Shown: positions 1 to 8,349, counted from the first letter of the stretch. The stretch is DNA of 64,000 nucleotides from Paenibacillus sp. FSL H8-0048 (GCF_038002825.1 NZ_JBBODF010000001.1:496001-560000), one strand, 5' to 3'. Numbers and translations: made by a program. Notes: generated by a model from the letters alone, not told the origin.

Positions 1-1
1 A

Positions 2-406
2 GAGGAGCTGCCCAGTACGTTCGTGGATGGACGTAATCTGCTGTTCCTGTCCTTCGCGGCCATTCTGGCCAAGCAGCTCGGCTACTCCAACATTATCACC
101 GGGGTCTGCCAGACGGACTTCAGCGGATACCCGGACTGCCGCGATGTGTTCGTGAAGTCGCTGAATGTCACGCTTAATCTGTCGATGGATGTGGAGTTCG
201 TCATTCATACCCCGCTGATGTGGCTGGACAAAAAGCAAACCTGGAAGCTGGCAGACGAGCTGGGCCAGTTCGATTATGTCCGGGAGCAGACCTTGACCTG
301 CTATAACGGAATCATTGGCAGCGGCTGCGGCACCTGTCCGGCTTGTCTCCTGCGTCAGCGCGGTCTGGAGCAATATGAGGCAGAGCGTCAGGAGGCGGGA
401 CTATAA
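2..406 (+). CDS. queC: 7-cyano-7-deazaguanine synthase QueC (3' end only)
   Basis: This is the C-terminal part of QueC, which uses ATP and ammonia to turn 7-carboxy-7-deazaguanine into preQ0 in queuosine biosynthesis. The reading frame is already open at base 2, so the start lies outside the window. The visible part begins with the family segment [18 protein letters not shown]. It ends with a four-cysteine zinc knuckle (CYNG, GCGTC, CPAC). The stop codon overlaps the queD start by one base (TAATG), and a GGAGGCGGG ribosome site sits inside the end of this gene, so translation is probably coupled. The operon order queC-queD-queE is the common Firmicutes order. The call is secure; the gene is cut only by the window edge. 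Confidence 0.95.
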   Translation, partial: EELPSTFVDGRNLLFLSFAAILAKQLGYSNIITGVCQTDFSGYPDCRDVFVKSLNVTLNLSMDVEFVIHTPLMWLDKKQTWKLADELGQFDYVREQTLTCYNGIIGSGCGTCPACLLRQRGLEQYEAERQEAGL

Positions 407-888
407 TGCGGGGCGAAGTAGCCGTCTGCAAAATTTTCACCTTCGATGCTGCACATCAGCTTATCGGACACAAAGGGAAATGCAGCAATCTGCATGGGCA
501 TACCTACAAGCTGGAGGTAGTGCTGAAGGGTGTGCCGTCTGTTGAGGAAGGGCAGTCGGATGAAGGTTTCGTCATCGATTTCAGCGATATTAAGGCGGCT
601 GTAAAGGAGGCGGTGATTGAACGGCTGGATCATGCTTTTCTGGCGATGGGCAATGAGCCTGTGCTGGAGACACTAATCGCAACAGGCTCCAAGGTCGCTC
701 TGCTCTCCTTCCGCACCACAGCAGAGAATCTGTCTTCCTACATTGCCTATGAGTTGAAGCAAGCGGCGCTGCCGGTGTACTCAGTCAAGCTATGGGAGAC
801 TCCTACCTCCTGGGCTGAAGTGCTGGCAGCAGATATTCCCGAGGAGGGACCGGCTTACCGTCTGTATGGTGGCTGTGATTATGAGTAG
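406..888 (+). CDS. queD: 6-carboxy-5,6,7,8-tetrahydropterin synthase QueD
   Basis: QueD converts dihydroneopterin triphosphate to 6-carboxytetrahydropterin, the first pathway-specific step to queuosine. The 160-residue product has the PTPS fold signature. The zinc histidines are H17, H30 and H32 (NLHGHTY), the probable catalytic cysteine is C26 (GKCSN), the catalytic Asp-His pair is D74-H75 (LDHAFL), and the pterin-binding glutamate is E130 (KLWETPTSWAEV). Start ATG 406 is set by GGAGGCGGG at 391-399 and by the one-base overlap with queC. Its 3' end overlaps queE by 8 bases. All key residues are present, so an active cytosolic enzyme is expected. Confidence 0.95.
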   Translation: MRGEVAVCKIFTFDAAHQLIGHKGKCSNLHGHTYKLEVVLKGVPSVEEGQSDEGFVIDFSDIKAAVKEAVIERLDHAFLAMGNEPVLETLIATGSKVALLSFRTTAENLSSYIAYELKQAALPVYSVKLWETPTSWAEVLAADIPEEGPAYRLYGGCDYE

Positions 889-1603
889 AATTCCCGTGAT
901 TGAAATGTTCGGTCCGACGATTCAGGGGGAAGGGGCAGTTATCGGCGTCAAAACGATGTTCGTCCGCACCTACGGCTGCGACTACCGCTGCGGCTGGTGC
1001 GATTCCGCCTTCACCTGGGACGGTTCGGCCAAGGATAAAGTGACGATGCTTACACCACAGGAGATTCTCTCCGGGCTGCAGGAGCTGGCCGGGGAGAATT
1101 TCGGCTGTGTCACCATCTCCGGCGGGAACCCGGCGCTGATCGGAGAGGCCATGGGAGAATTCATCTCCCTGCTCCACGAACGCGGCATTCAGGCGGCGAT
1201 TGAGACGCAGGGCAGCCGCTGGCAGGATTGGTTCCATGAGGTGGATGTGCTGACGATCAGCCCGAAGCCGCCCAGCTCCGGGATGCACACGGACTGGGAT
1301 AAGCTGGATGAGATTATGCGTAGAGTCGCTGATAACGGCAAGTCAGCACATAGCCTGAAGGTGGTTGTATTTAACCAGGAGGATTATGAATATGCCCGTA
1401 AGGTACATTTCAGGTACCCTGAGGTCCCGCTGTTCCTGCAGCCGGGCAACGATAACGTCACCGAGGAAGGCGACATTTCAGGCCGTCTGCTGGGGCGGCT
1501 GGAATGGCTGTTCGGGCAGGTCATTGCCGATACGCAGATGAACCGTGCACGCGTGCTGCCGCAGCTGCACGCCCTGATCTGGCATAATAAGCGGGGAAAG
1601 TAA
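881..1603 (+). CDS. queE: 7-carboxy-7-deazaguanine synthase QueE, radical SAM
   Basis: QueE is the radical-SAM enzyme that rearranges 6-carboxytetrahydropterin to 7-carboxy-7-deazaguanine. The cluster motif C-x3-C-x2-C is at C33, C37 and C40 (GCDYRCGWC), and a GG motif (SGGNPAL) follows. The N-terminus IPVIEMFGPTIQGEG is typical of the family. ATG 881 gives the usual N-terminus. An in-frame ATG at 866 would add five residues and cannot be excluded, because neither has a strong ribosome site. The gene overlaps queD, and a clear terminator follows at 1632-1669, so it is the last gene of the operon. Confidence 0.94.
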   Translation: MSRIPVIEMFGPTIQGEGAVIGVKTMFVRTYGCDYRCGWCDSAFTWDGSAKDKVTMLTPQEILSGLQELAGENFGCVTISGGNPALIGEAMGEFISLLHERGIQAAIETQGSRWQDWFHEVDVLTISPKPPSSGMHTDWDKLDEIMRRVADNGKSAHSLKVVVFNQEDYEYARKVHFRYPEVPLFLQPGNDNVTEEGDISGRLLGRLEWLFGQVIADTQMNRARVLPQLHALIWHNKRGK

Positions 1604-1631
1604 GATTTTCTCATAAAAATTAGCTATACTT

Positions 1632-1669
1632 AAGACTGGGCTTCCTGGGAAGGGAGGCCCGGTCTTTTA
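1632..1669 (+). terminator. Terminator of the que operon
   Basis: A 14-bp stem (AAGACTGGGCTTCC against GGAGGCCCGGTCTT, with two G-U pairs) with a short loop is followed by TTTT. It lies 29 bases after the queE stop. Confidence 0.85.
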
Positions 1670-1699
1670 CTATTTGCAGGAAACTGGGGAGGAATTATA

Positions 1700-1861
1700 A
1701 TGGAGAATAGTTATTATGCAGGCTGGGGTACACTGGCTCTGATTAATGCCGGACTCGCGCAAGGAAAGAACCGGAGCGGAATGAACTGGTTTCTGTTGTC
1801 GTTGCTGCTGGGACCGCTTGCCACATTTATTCTGGTAATCTCTGAGAAGCTTCCAGAGTAG
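1700..1861 (+). CDS. Small membrane protein, 53 aa
   Basis: ATG 1700 is preceded by a strong GGGGAGGA site (1687-1694) and opens a 53-codon frame ending at TAG 1859-1861. The product begins MENSYYAGWGTLALINAGLA and has a glycine-rich first hydrophobic stretch, a basic turn (GKNRSG) and a second hydrophobic segment (WFLLSLLLGPLATFILVI). This predicts one or two membrane segments. The ribosome site, clean stop and position between two terminators or genes support a real gene. I recall similar short proteins in Bacillales annotated as hypothetical or superinfection-immunity-like; no function is claimed. Confidence 0.72.
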   Translation: MENSYYAGWGTLALINAGLAQGKNRSGMNWFLLSLLLGPLATFILVISEKLPE

Positions 1862-1914
1862 AGGGTAATATCATTATAGAATCGGCACAATAGCTACACG
1901 TGGGAGGTATAGCA

Positions 1915-2727
1915 ATGACGATGCAGGCTATGAAGCCCATCCGGCGTTCCAAACTGCGGTTGTTTGCAGGCAAGCGGTATTTTACCTGGAAAAGGTACTG
2001 GAAATGGATCACGGCCAGCGGACGTCTGGCTTCTGAACAGCGCAGTGAAGCTCTGCCTTATGAGGCGGCCAGCCATGCTACGCCGCTGCTGCGCAAATTG
2101 CGGGCTGTGGATATGCAGCTTCAGCACAACAAAATCGTGAACCTGAGGCTCGCGGTGGCGAAGCTGGACGGGCTTGTCATTCAACCGGGCGAGAGCTTCT
2201 CCTATTGGCGCAGAATTGGCAAGCCGACACGAAGAAAAGGTTACCTCGACGGAATGGTGCTCCATTATGGCGGATTCCGGTCCGGAACAGGGGGCGGGCT
2301 ATGCCAATTGTCCAATCTGATCTACTGGATGACGCTGCATACGCCGCTGACGGTTACCGAACGGCACCGGCACAGCTATGATGTCTTTCCGGATGAGCAG
2401 CGGACCCAGCCCTTCGGCAGCGGGGCTACCTGTGCCTATAATTATCTGGATCTCCAGCTGCGCAATGATACAGAGCATGCCTATCAGCTTAAGCTGCACC
2501 TGGATGAGACTAATCTGCACGGAGAATGGCGCTGTGCAGGACAGCAGCTCTACCATTATGAAGTGTATGAAGATAGGCACCGCATCAGTCTGGAGCCGTG
2601 GGGCGGGTATATCCGGCGCAACGCGATCCGGCGCAGAGTGCTGACGCATAGCGGAGAGCTGGCCGGTGACGAAGCGGTGGCCGAGAACCACGCGCTGATG
2701 ATGTATTCTCCGCTGCTGCACGGATAA
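1915..2727 (+). CDS. VanW family protein
   Basis: A 270-residue protein carrying the VanW domain (roughly residues 75-200). Recognisable family segments are GESFSYWRRIGKPTRRKGY, GGGLCQLSNLIYW and the HRHSYDVFPDE stretch. VanW is an accessory protein first seen in vancomycin-resistance clusters. Its biochemical role is not established, and many Firmicutes carry it without resistance genes, as here: no van ligase or van two-component genes are nearby. ATG 1915 is chosen because GGGAGG at 1902-1907 is correctly spaced; a GTG at 1900 lies upstream of that site. A basic N-terminus without a signal peptide suggests a cytosolic protein. Confidence 0.85.
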   Translation: MTMQAMKPIRRSKLRLFAGKRYFTWKRYWKWITASGRLASEQRSEALPYEAASHATPLLRKLRAVDMQLQHNKIVNLRLAVAKLDGLVIQPGESFSYWRRIGKPTRRKGYLDGMVLHYGGFRSGTGGGLCQLSNLIYWMTLHTPLTVTERHRHSYDVFPDEQRTQPFGSGATCAYNYLDLQLRNDTEHAYQLKLHLDETNLHGEWRCAGQQLYHYEVYEDRHRISLEPWGGYIRRNAIRRRVLTHSGELAGDEAVAENHALMMYSPLLHG

Positions 2728-2818
2728 ATCCGCAGGATTTGGGGTTATACCATAGTGAGGCTGTTCCGATCAGCTTGCCATGACCATAACCTTACATCCG
2801 AAGGAGTGACCCACACTT

Positions 2819-3955
2819 ATGAAGGCAGTAACCTATCAAGGCAAGAAGAAGGTAGAGGTCAAGGAGGTCGCCAATGCGCGGCTGGAGAAGAAGGATGATA
2901 TCCTCGTCCGTATCACCTCAACTGCTATTTGCGGCTCGGATCTGCATATCTATAACGGAGAAATCCCGGGAATGCATGATGATTACATTATCGGACATGA
3001 GCCGATGGGGTTTGTGGAAGAGACGGGTCCTGAGGTGACACGGGTCAAGAAGGGCGACCGGGTCATTGTCCCGTTCAATGTAGCCTGCGGGCAATGCTTC
3101 TTCTGTCAGCATGAGATGGAGAGCCAATGTGATCATGCCAATGATGCCAAGGATACCGGCGGCTACCTGGGCTACTCGGATTCTTACGGCGGATTTGCCG
3201 GAGGGCAGGCGGAACTGCTGCGTGTGCCTTACGGCAACTTCGGGCCGTTTGTCGTCCCGCAGGATGCGGAGATGGAAGACGAGAAGCTGCTGTTCCTCTC
3301 GGATATTGTCCCGACCGCCTGGTGGGGCGTCGAGAATGCCGGAGTGAAGCCCGGTGATACCGTCATTGTACTTGGCTGTGGCCCGGTAGGCCTGCTGACA
3401 CAGAAGTTCGCCTGGATGAAAGGCGCATCCCGTGTCATTGCGGTGGACTATGTCGATTACCGGCTCCAGCATGCGAGGCTGACGAATCATGTGGAGACGG
3501 TGAATTTTGAGCAGACCAAGGATGTAGAGCTGAATCTCAAGGAGATTACACGGGGCGGAGCGGATGTGGTGATCGACTGCGTGGGACTGGATGCCAAGAA
3601 GACGGTTGTTGAGAAGGTGGAGACAGCCTTGATGCTGCAGGGCGGTTCGCTGGGGGCTTTCCGTATCGCCTCCGAGGTGGTCCGCAAGTTTGGCACCATT
3701 CAGTTAATCGGTGTCTATGGCCTGAATTACAATATGTTCCCGCTGGGTCATCTGTTCGAACGCAATATCACGCTGAAGATGGGACAGGCTCCCGTGATTC
3801 ACTACATGCCTGAGCTCTACAAGATGATTAAGGAGAACAAGTTCGATCCCACAGATATTATCACCCACCGGCTGCCGATCAGCCGCGCAGAGCATGGCTA
3901 CAAGGTGTTTCAGGATAAGGAAGAGGACTGTATCAAGGTAGTGCTTAAGCCGTAA
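2819..3955 (+). CDS. Zinc-dependent alcohol dehydrogenase (formaldehyde dehydrogenase-like)
   Basis: A 378-residue medium-chain dehydrogenase. The catalytic zinc ligands are C38 (ICGSDLH) and H60-E61 (GHEP). The structural zinc cysteines are C90, C93, C96 and C104. The nucleotide-binding loop reads VLGCGPVGLL. The long insertion after the structural-zinc lobe and the GGFAGGQAE segment resemble the glutathione-independent formaldehyde dehydrogenase-like branch, so an aldehyde or alcohol substrate with NAD(H) is likely but not proven. ATG 2819 follows AAGGAGTG. It is a single-gene unit with a terminator at 3988-4028. Confidence 0.88.
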   Translation: MKAVTYQGKKKVEVKEVANARLEKKDDILVRITSTAICGSDLHIYNGEIPGMHDDYIIGHEPMGFVEETGPEVTRVKKGDRVIVPFNVACGQCFFCQHEMESQCDHANDAKDTGGYLGYSDSYGGFAGGQAELLRVPYGNFGPFVVPQDAEMEDEKLLFLSDIVPTAWWGVENAGVKPGDTVIVLGCGPVGLLTQKFAWMKGASRVIAVDYVDYRLQHARLTNHVETVNFEQTKDVELNLKEITRGGADVVIDCVGLDAKKTVVEKVETALMLQGGSLGAFRIASEVVRKFGTIQLIGVYGLNYNMFPLGHLFERNITLKMGQAPVIHYMPELYKMIKENKFDPTDIITHRLPISRAEHGYKVFQDKEEDCIKVVLKP

Positions 3956-3987
3956 CAGGGGGCAGCATCTGTCAGCTAGGCTTCTAT

Positions 3988-4028
3988 AAGGCATGGGACC
4001 CGTCAGAGCGGATTCTGTGCCTTTATTT
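3988..4028 (+). terminator. Terminator after the alcohol dehydrogenase
   Basis: A stem opening with AAGGCA and closing with TGCCTT, extended inward by several G-U pairs, is followed by TTTATTT. Confidence 0.65.
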
Positions 4029-4116
4029 GTGCGTGAAATGAAAAAATGCTGCTTTTTTCGCCGAATTGCGTTAAATTAACATAATGAGTCTTACATCCTA
4101 TGAAGGGGCGTCTGTC

Positions 4117-5031
4117 ATGCGTACCAATAAACCGCCCGTTCCCGTACCTCTCTTGATGGTAATCGGAATTGTGGCCATTTCTTTTTCTTCTATCTTCATT
4201 AAATGGTCCTCCGCGCCCGTATCGGTCCAAGGGATGTACCGGCTGCTGTTCACCTCGCTGCTGATGCTGCCGTTCGCCCGTCCCTATAGCGGCGCACTCT
4301 TTAAGCTGCGGCGGAAGGACTGGCTGCTGCTGGGAGTGTCCGGTGTCATGCTTGCCCTGCATTTTCTGCTGTGGATGGGATCGCTGAATTATACCTCGGT
4401 GGCCAGCTCAACAATGATTATGGCGCTGGAGCCGTTATTCATTATGCTCGGTGCGTACATACTGTATAAAGAGCGTAATTCGGTTTTTGCTATCCTGGGA
4501 ATGGCGATTGCCATCTTTGGCGTTACTTTTATCGGCTGGGGAGACATTGGCTTGTCTGCTGAGAATCTGAAGGGCGACATGCTGTCGGTTGGCGGAACCG
4601 TAGCGGTAGCCGCACATATGCTGCTTGGACAAAAGCTGGTGGCGCGTATGCCGTCCTATCTGTACAGCCTGATTGTATTTATCGCTGCGGCCATCGTATT
4701 TGCCGTCTACAATCTCGTGACCGGCACACCGTTCTTCGATTATCCGGCCCGGGAATGGGGGATCTTCGTCCTGCTGGCGGTGGTGCCGACCGTCTTCGGC
4801 CATATCCTGTTCAACTGGCTGCTTCAATATACTTCGGCGACTACGGTCTCGATGAATATCCTGGGAGAGCCTGTCGGCGCGAGCATTCTGGCATTCCTGC
4901 TGCTGGGTGAGCAGCTTAGCGGTCTACAGTGGGCGGGCGGCGTACTGGTCATGGCCGGGCTGGGCGTCTATCTGTATGCCGGACGCAGGAAAGCGCTGAA
5001 GCTCCGGCAATCTCTGCCGAACGCTTCCTAG
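4117..5031 (+). CDS. EamA/DMT family transporter
   Basis: A 304-residue inner-membrane protein with about ten hydrophobic segments in two EamA repeats. Typical features are the early KWSSAPVSVQGMYR stretch after the first helix, the LEPLFIMLGAYILYKER segment closing repeat one, and the matching LGEPVGASILAFLLLGEQL in repeat two. The family exports metabolites or amino acids; the substrate cannot be read from sequence. ATG 4117 has GAAGGGG at 4102-4108; an in-frame ATG at 4084 lacks a ribosome site. It is a single gene facing the same way as its neighbours. Confidence 0.88.
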   Translation: MRTNKPPVPVPLLMVIGIVAISFSSIFIKWSSAPVSVQGMYRLLFTSLLMLPFARPYSGALFKLRRKDWLLLGVSGVMLALHFLLWMGSLNYTSVASSTMIMALEPLFIMLGAYILYKERNSVFAILGMAIAIFGVTFIGWGDIGLSAENLKGDMLSVGGTVAVAAHMLLGQKLVARMPSYLYSLIVFIAAAIVFAVYNLVTGTPFFDYPAREWGIFVLLAVVPTVFGHILFNWLLQYTSATTVSMNILGEPVGASILAFLLLGEQLSGLQWAGGVLVMAGLGVYLYAGRRKALKLRQSLPNAS

Positions 5032-5104
5032 CTATACGCGGGCAGACCCGAGAGGCAAACTTGATTGCATATTATAGAACTTAGATAAAGGGGTAACGAA
5101 AGCA

Positions 5105-5941
5105 ATGAATGAACCTAATCAGAATGAACCGGATGGCCTGAGTAAGGAGGCGGCACCCACCAGCGAGGAGCTGTGGAATGAGGATACCTATGCGGCCTGG
5201 ACCAGCCGGTTCGGAACCCCGGCAGAGGCTGCGGAGAAGCTGTCGAAGGACCCTGCGGGGAAGCTGTATCCGCTGAATACCTATCTCGATGAAGTGAAGG
5301 GCCGGAGGATCATGAACCTGATGGGCTCGAACGGCATGAAGGCGGTGGCACTGGGGCTGCTGGGGGCTGAGGTAACTGTAGCGGATTTCTCGGAGGCCAA
5401 TGCCCGTTATGCCGGTGAACTAGCCCAGGCAGCCGGGGTGCAGCTAGACTATATCGTGTCGGATGTCCTGGAGCTGCCGGAAGCGCTTCTTAACGGCTCT
5501 TATGATGTAGTTTTTGCCGAAATGGGAATTGTTCATTATTTTACGGATTTGGCTCCGTTCATGGCTACAGCCTACCGCTTGCTGGCACCGGGCGGGACGT
5601 TCGTGCTGCGGGATTTCCATCCGGTGACGACCAAGCTGATCTCCTCCAAGGGGTCGACGGCCAAGGTGCGCAAGCATAAGGTGAGCGGGGATTATTTTGA
5701 TACGGCGCTTGAAGAGAAGCAGGTGTCCTATTCCAAATACATGCCTTCCTCAGGAGCAGCGGCGGAAGCGGACAAGCCGAATGTCGTCTACTGGCGGCGC
5801 TGGACGCTGGGCGAGCTGGTTACTGCTGCCGCAGCCAGCGGACTGGTGATTAAGGAACTGGTGGAGGAGCCCAACCTGTCGTCGGATGTGTACGATAAGG
5901 GAATTCCCAAGACCTTCACCCTGGTCGCTGTCAAAAGATAA
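5105..5941 (+). CDS. Class I SAM-dependent methyltransferase
   Basis: A 278-residue protein with a Rossmann-type methyltransferase core. A modified motif I (IMNLMGSNGMKAVALGLLGA) near residue 75 is followed by the acidic VTVADFSEANARYA loop that binds the SAM ribose, then VSDVLELPE and VFAEMGIVHYF as motifs II and III. The N-terminal 50 residues are hydrophilic and precede the core. The substrate is unknown. AAAGGGG lies about 12 bases before the ATG. The transcript ends at the terminator at 5960-6009. Confidence 0.85.
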   Translation: MNEPNQNEPDGLSKEAAPTSEELWNEDTYAAWTSRFGTPAEAAEKLSKDPAGKLYPLNTYLDEVKGRRIMNLMGSNGMKAVALGLLGAEVTVADFSEANARYAGELAQAAGVQLDYIVSDVLELPEALLNGSYDVVFAEMGIVHYFTDLAPFMATAYRLLAPGGTFVLRDFHPVTTKLISSKGSTAKVRKHKVSGDYFDTALEEKQVSYSKYMPSSGAAAEADKPNVVYWRRWTLGELVTAAAASGLVIKELVEEPNLSSDVYDKGIPKTFTLVAVKR

Positions 5942-5959
5942 TAAGGTTCACCACCACAT

Positions 5960-6009
5960 GGTATCCCCATTAGCGCACTTACACAGGCGCTCCAGGGATA
6001 CCTTTTTTT
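5960..6009 (+). terminator. Terminator after the methyltransferase gene
   Basis: GGTATCCC (5960-5967) pairs with GGGATACC (5995-6002), with an inner AGCGC/GCGCT stem, and T7 follows. Confidence 0.9.
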
Positions 6010-6055
6010 GTTATATTAGGAAACTACAGTTTCTGGTATAGCGACCTATGGACCA

Positions 6056-6190
6056 AATGTATGTGGAAAACAGTATACATTGTGCTCACAAGCAGCCACA
6101 CGGCCTGAATGTATGTGAAAAACAGCATACATTATGCTCGCAAGCAGGCACAGCAGCACATGGATCAAATGTATGGCAAAAACATTATCC
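6056..6190 (+). repeat. Array of 26-bp palindromes, about 52-bp period (copy 1)
   Basis: Two imperfect palindromes of the form AATGTATG-N10-CATACATT-like sit at 6056-6081 and 6108-6133, starting 52 bases apart, with a decayed third from 6168. The loop contains GAAAAC or GAAAAAC. The linkers (for example GTGCTCACAAGCAG) are themselves similar. The same unit occurs in the opposite orientation at 19838-19966. Not a CRISPR: few units and related linkers. Confidence 0.8.
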
Positions 6191-6220
6191 TTCTATTTCT
6201 CGCTGAAACGGTACCGTCCT

Positions 6221-7135
6221 TTAAAAGGACGGCGAAGCCGTTTCTACTTGTACATAACCCGCCGCCATCCCGGCAAAAGCCTGCTGGAGCGGAGAGAGTG
6301 TATAATCCTTGCGCCAAGCCAGCACAAAAGACCCGTCCATCGGAAGTATTCCCGGCAGCTTTGCGTAAGCCAGACGGCCCGCTGCTACTTCAGCCTCAAT
6401 CCCGGAACGGGAGAACACGCCCACCATCCGGCCTGTGTACAGCATCCCCTTGACTGCCTCCGGGGAGCCCAGCACCGCATGGTTCCAGACCCTTACATTA
6501 TTAAGCTGTGCCCACTGGTCAGAGATTCCGCGCAGGAAGGAGGCGGCTTCATGCTGCACCCAAGGCTCGCGGGCTACGGCTTGGGCGGTCAGCTCCTGCT
6601 CCCCGGCAAACGGATGCTCCGGCGCAAAGACCAGAACCGTCTCCTCTTCAGCAATCACCTGTGTATGGAAGGTATCATCCTGGCCCTCTGTACTATGCAG
6701 CACGGCAAGCTGGATCTCACGGCTGCGCAGACGCTCCCGGATGGCGTCATCCGGCAGTACGGATAGATAAACATCGATCCCGTCATAATGCTGTGTGAAT
6801 TGGGACAGCAGTTTGGGCACAAGATAACTGGCAGGGATATCGCTGGCGGTAAGCTCCAGATTCCCCGAGGCGAGCGAGGTGAACTGTCTGACTGTCCGCT
6901 CGGCCTCCGCGCTTAGCGAGACAATGCGGACCGCATATTGATACAAGGCGCGTCCGGCATCCGTCAGCAGGACCCGGCCGCTCCGGTACTGGAAGAGGGA
7001 AGCGCCAAGCTCACTCTCCAGACTTTTCATATGGAAGGAGACGGTAGGCTGCTTAAGGTTCATCTCGGCGGCTACATCCGTTACTTTTTTATATTTTTCG
7101 ATAAGAACTAAGATTTGCAGCTTTACAAGGTTCAT
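6221..7135 (-). CDS. LysR family transcriptional regulator
   Basis: A 304-residue LysR protein. The winged helix-turn-helix fills residues 1-60 (DVAAEMNLKQPTVSFHMKSLESELG), followed by the LysR substrate-binding domain from about residue 90. It is divergent from pstS, and a 15-bp perfect palindrome at 7185-7199 lies between the two genes, the usual arrangement for LysR autoregulation and control of a divergent target. The effector is unknown. LysR control of pst is not the classical PhoPR route, so regulation of pst by this protein is an inference from position only. Confidence 0.88.
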   Translation of the reverse strand: MNLVKLQILVLIEKYKKVTDVAAEMNLKQPTVSFHMKSLESELGASLFQYRSGRVLLTDAGRALYQYAVRIVSLSAEAERTVRQFTSLASGNLELTASDIPASYLVPKLLSQFTQHYDGIDVYLSVLPDDAIRERLRSREIQLAVLHSTEGQDDTFHTQVIAEEETVLVFAPEHPFAGEQELTAQAVAREPWVQHEAASFLRGISDQWAQLNNVRVWNHAVLGSPEAVKGMLYTGRMVGVFSRSGIEAEVAAGRLAYAKLPGILPMDGSFVLAWRKDYTLSPLQQAFAGMAAGYVQVETASPSF

Positions 7136-7184
7136 GAGGATTCCTCCGGGAATGGGGCCAAAAGACCGCTATTGTTGTTTCGAT

Positions 7185-7199
7185 ATAGATTTTATCTAT
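7185..7199. promoter_or_regulatory. Perfect palindrome, possible LysR site
   Basis: ATAGAT-TTT-ATCTAT, a perfect dyad containing a T-N11-A arrangement, lies about 50 bases upstream of the lysR start in the lysR-pstS divergent region. The binding role is inferred. Confidence 0.5.
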
Positions 7200-7319
7200 T
7201 CAACTACTCAATTTATATTATAACTTTTATCCTTCGGTTTACAAACTCAGTACTTTTATCTAACGAACGGGTCCTAGAATAAGAAGAGTCAGAAGAGACG
7301 CTGATAGATACACAATAAT

Positions 7320-7385
7320 GCTTCCCAAGTGAGTTTTGTACGAAGCAGATGGAACGCAGCAGACACTCACAAAACCTTTAGGAGG
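7320..7385 (+). promoter_or_regulatory. Structured leader before pstS, shared with pstB
   Basis: The 66 bases from GCTTCCCAAGTGAGTTTTG to the TTTAGGAGG ribosome site match the 63 bases before pstB (10269-10331). GTTTTGT near the 5' side can pair with ACAAAAC just before the ribosome site. In the pstB copy the corresponding AGTTTTG pairs with CAGAACT, a compensated change. This looks like a cis-acting RNA or protein-binding leader. Confidence 0.5.
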
Positions 7386-7395
7386 AAAACAAACA

Positions 7396-8349
7396 ATGCA
7401 ATTCAAAAAATCGTGGATCATGGCTTTGGCTCTTACAAGCGTACTGGCACTTTCAGCATGCGGGAACGGAAACAACGGGGGAAACAAGGCAGCATCCAAT
7501 AGCGGAGGAAATACACCGGCTGCAACAAACACAGAATCCAGCAGCGGTGCTAAATTAAGCGGATCGATCCTGGCTTCGGGCTCCACAGCACTTCAGCCGC
7601 TCGTAGAGCAGGTAGCTGAGAAATTCATGGATGCGAATGCCGGCGTGGACATTCAGGTTCAAGGCGGCGGCAGCGGAACGGGCTTGACCCAGGTCTCTGA
7701 GAAGCAAGTCGATATCGGGAACTCGGATGTATTCGCCGAAGAGAAGCTGAAGGATGCTGCTAAAGCGGCTGAGCTGGTGGATCACCAAGTGGCGGTTGTA
7801 GCGATTGCGGCAGTAAGCAACCCGAAGGCAGGCGTAGACAGCTTGACCAAGCAACAGCTGGTGGATATTTTCACAGGTAAAATCACGAACTGGAAAGACG
7901 TCGGCGGCGCAGATCAGGCCATCCAGATCATCAACCGTCCGGCAAGCTCAGGTACCCGTGCTACCTTCGAGAGCTTCGCTCTTGGCACCAAGACAGAGGA
8001 CCTGAAGGGTTCGATCCAGGAGGATTCCTCCGGTACGGTTAAGAAAATGATCGGCGAAACACCGGGAGCGATCGGTTATCTGGCCCTGTCCTACCTCGAT
8101 GATTCCGTAAAAACCTTAAGCTATGACGGCGTTGAGCCTTCGGTAGATAACGTAGTAGCCGGTAAATATCCGGTGTGGGCTTACGAGCACATGTACACCA
8201 ACGGTGAACCTAATGAGACTGTAAAAGCGTTCCTGGATTACTTCCTGACGGATGAAGTACAGACTGGCGACGTTGTAGAGCTTGGCTACATCCCGGCTTC
8301 CAAAATGCAGGTATCGCGTGATGTGGCAGGTACTGTAACACCTAAATAA
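7396..8349 (+). CDS. pstS: Phosphate ABC transporter substrate-binding lipoprotein PstS
   Basis: A 317-residue lipoprotein that captures phosphate outside the membrane. A signal peptide ends in a lipobox (LALSAC, Cys 18), then a low-complexity Gly/Asn/Ser linker. The mature domain begins with GSILASGSTALQPLVEQVA and has the phosphate-contacting segments QGGGSGTGL, DIGNSDVF and NRPASSGTRATFE. ATG 7396 is chosen because AGGAGG lies at 7380-7385; in-frame codons upstream fall within the leader. It is the first gene of pstSCAB; a hairpin after it (8397-8425) would favour PstS over the membrane parts. Confidence 0.95.
   Translation: MQFKKSWIMALALTSVLALSACGNGNNGGNKAASNSGGNTPAATNTESSSGAKLSGSILASGSTALQPLVEQVAEKFMDANAGVDIQVQGGGSGTGLTQVSEKQVDIGNSDVFAEEKLKDAAKAAELVDHQVAVVAIAAVSNPKAGVDSLTKQQLVDIFTGKITNWKDVGGADQAIQIINRPASSGTRATFESFALGTKTEDLKGSIQEDSSGTVKKMIGETPGAIGYLALSYLDDSVKTLSYDGVEPSVDNVVAGKYPVWAYEHMYTNGEPNETVKAFLDYFLTDEVQTGDVVELGYIPASKMQVSRDVAGTVTPK

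Noticed and set aside
1900..2727. Vancomycin-resistance gene cluster
   Set aside because: Only a VanW-family gene is present; no vanH, ligase, vanX or van two-component genes.
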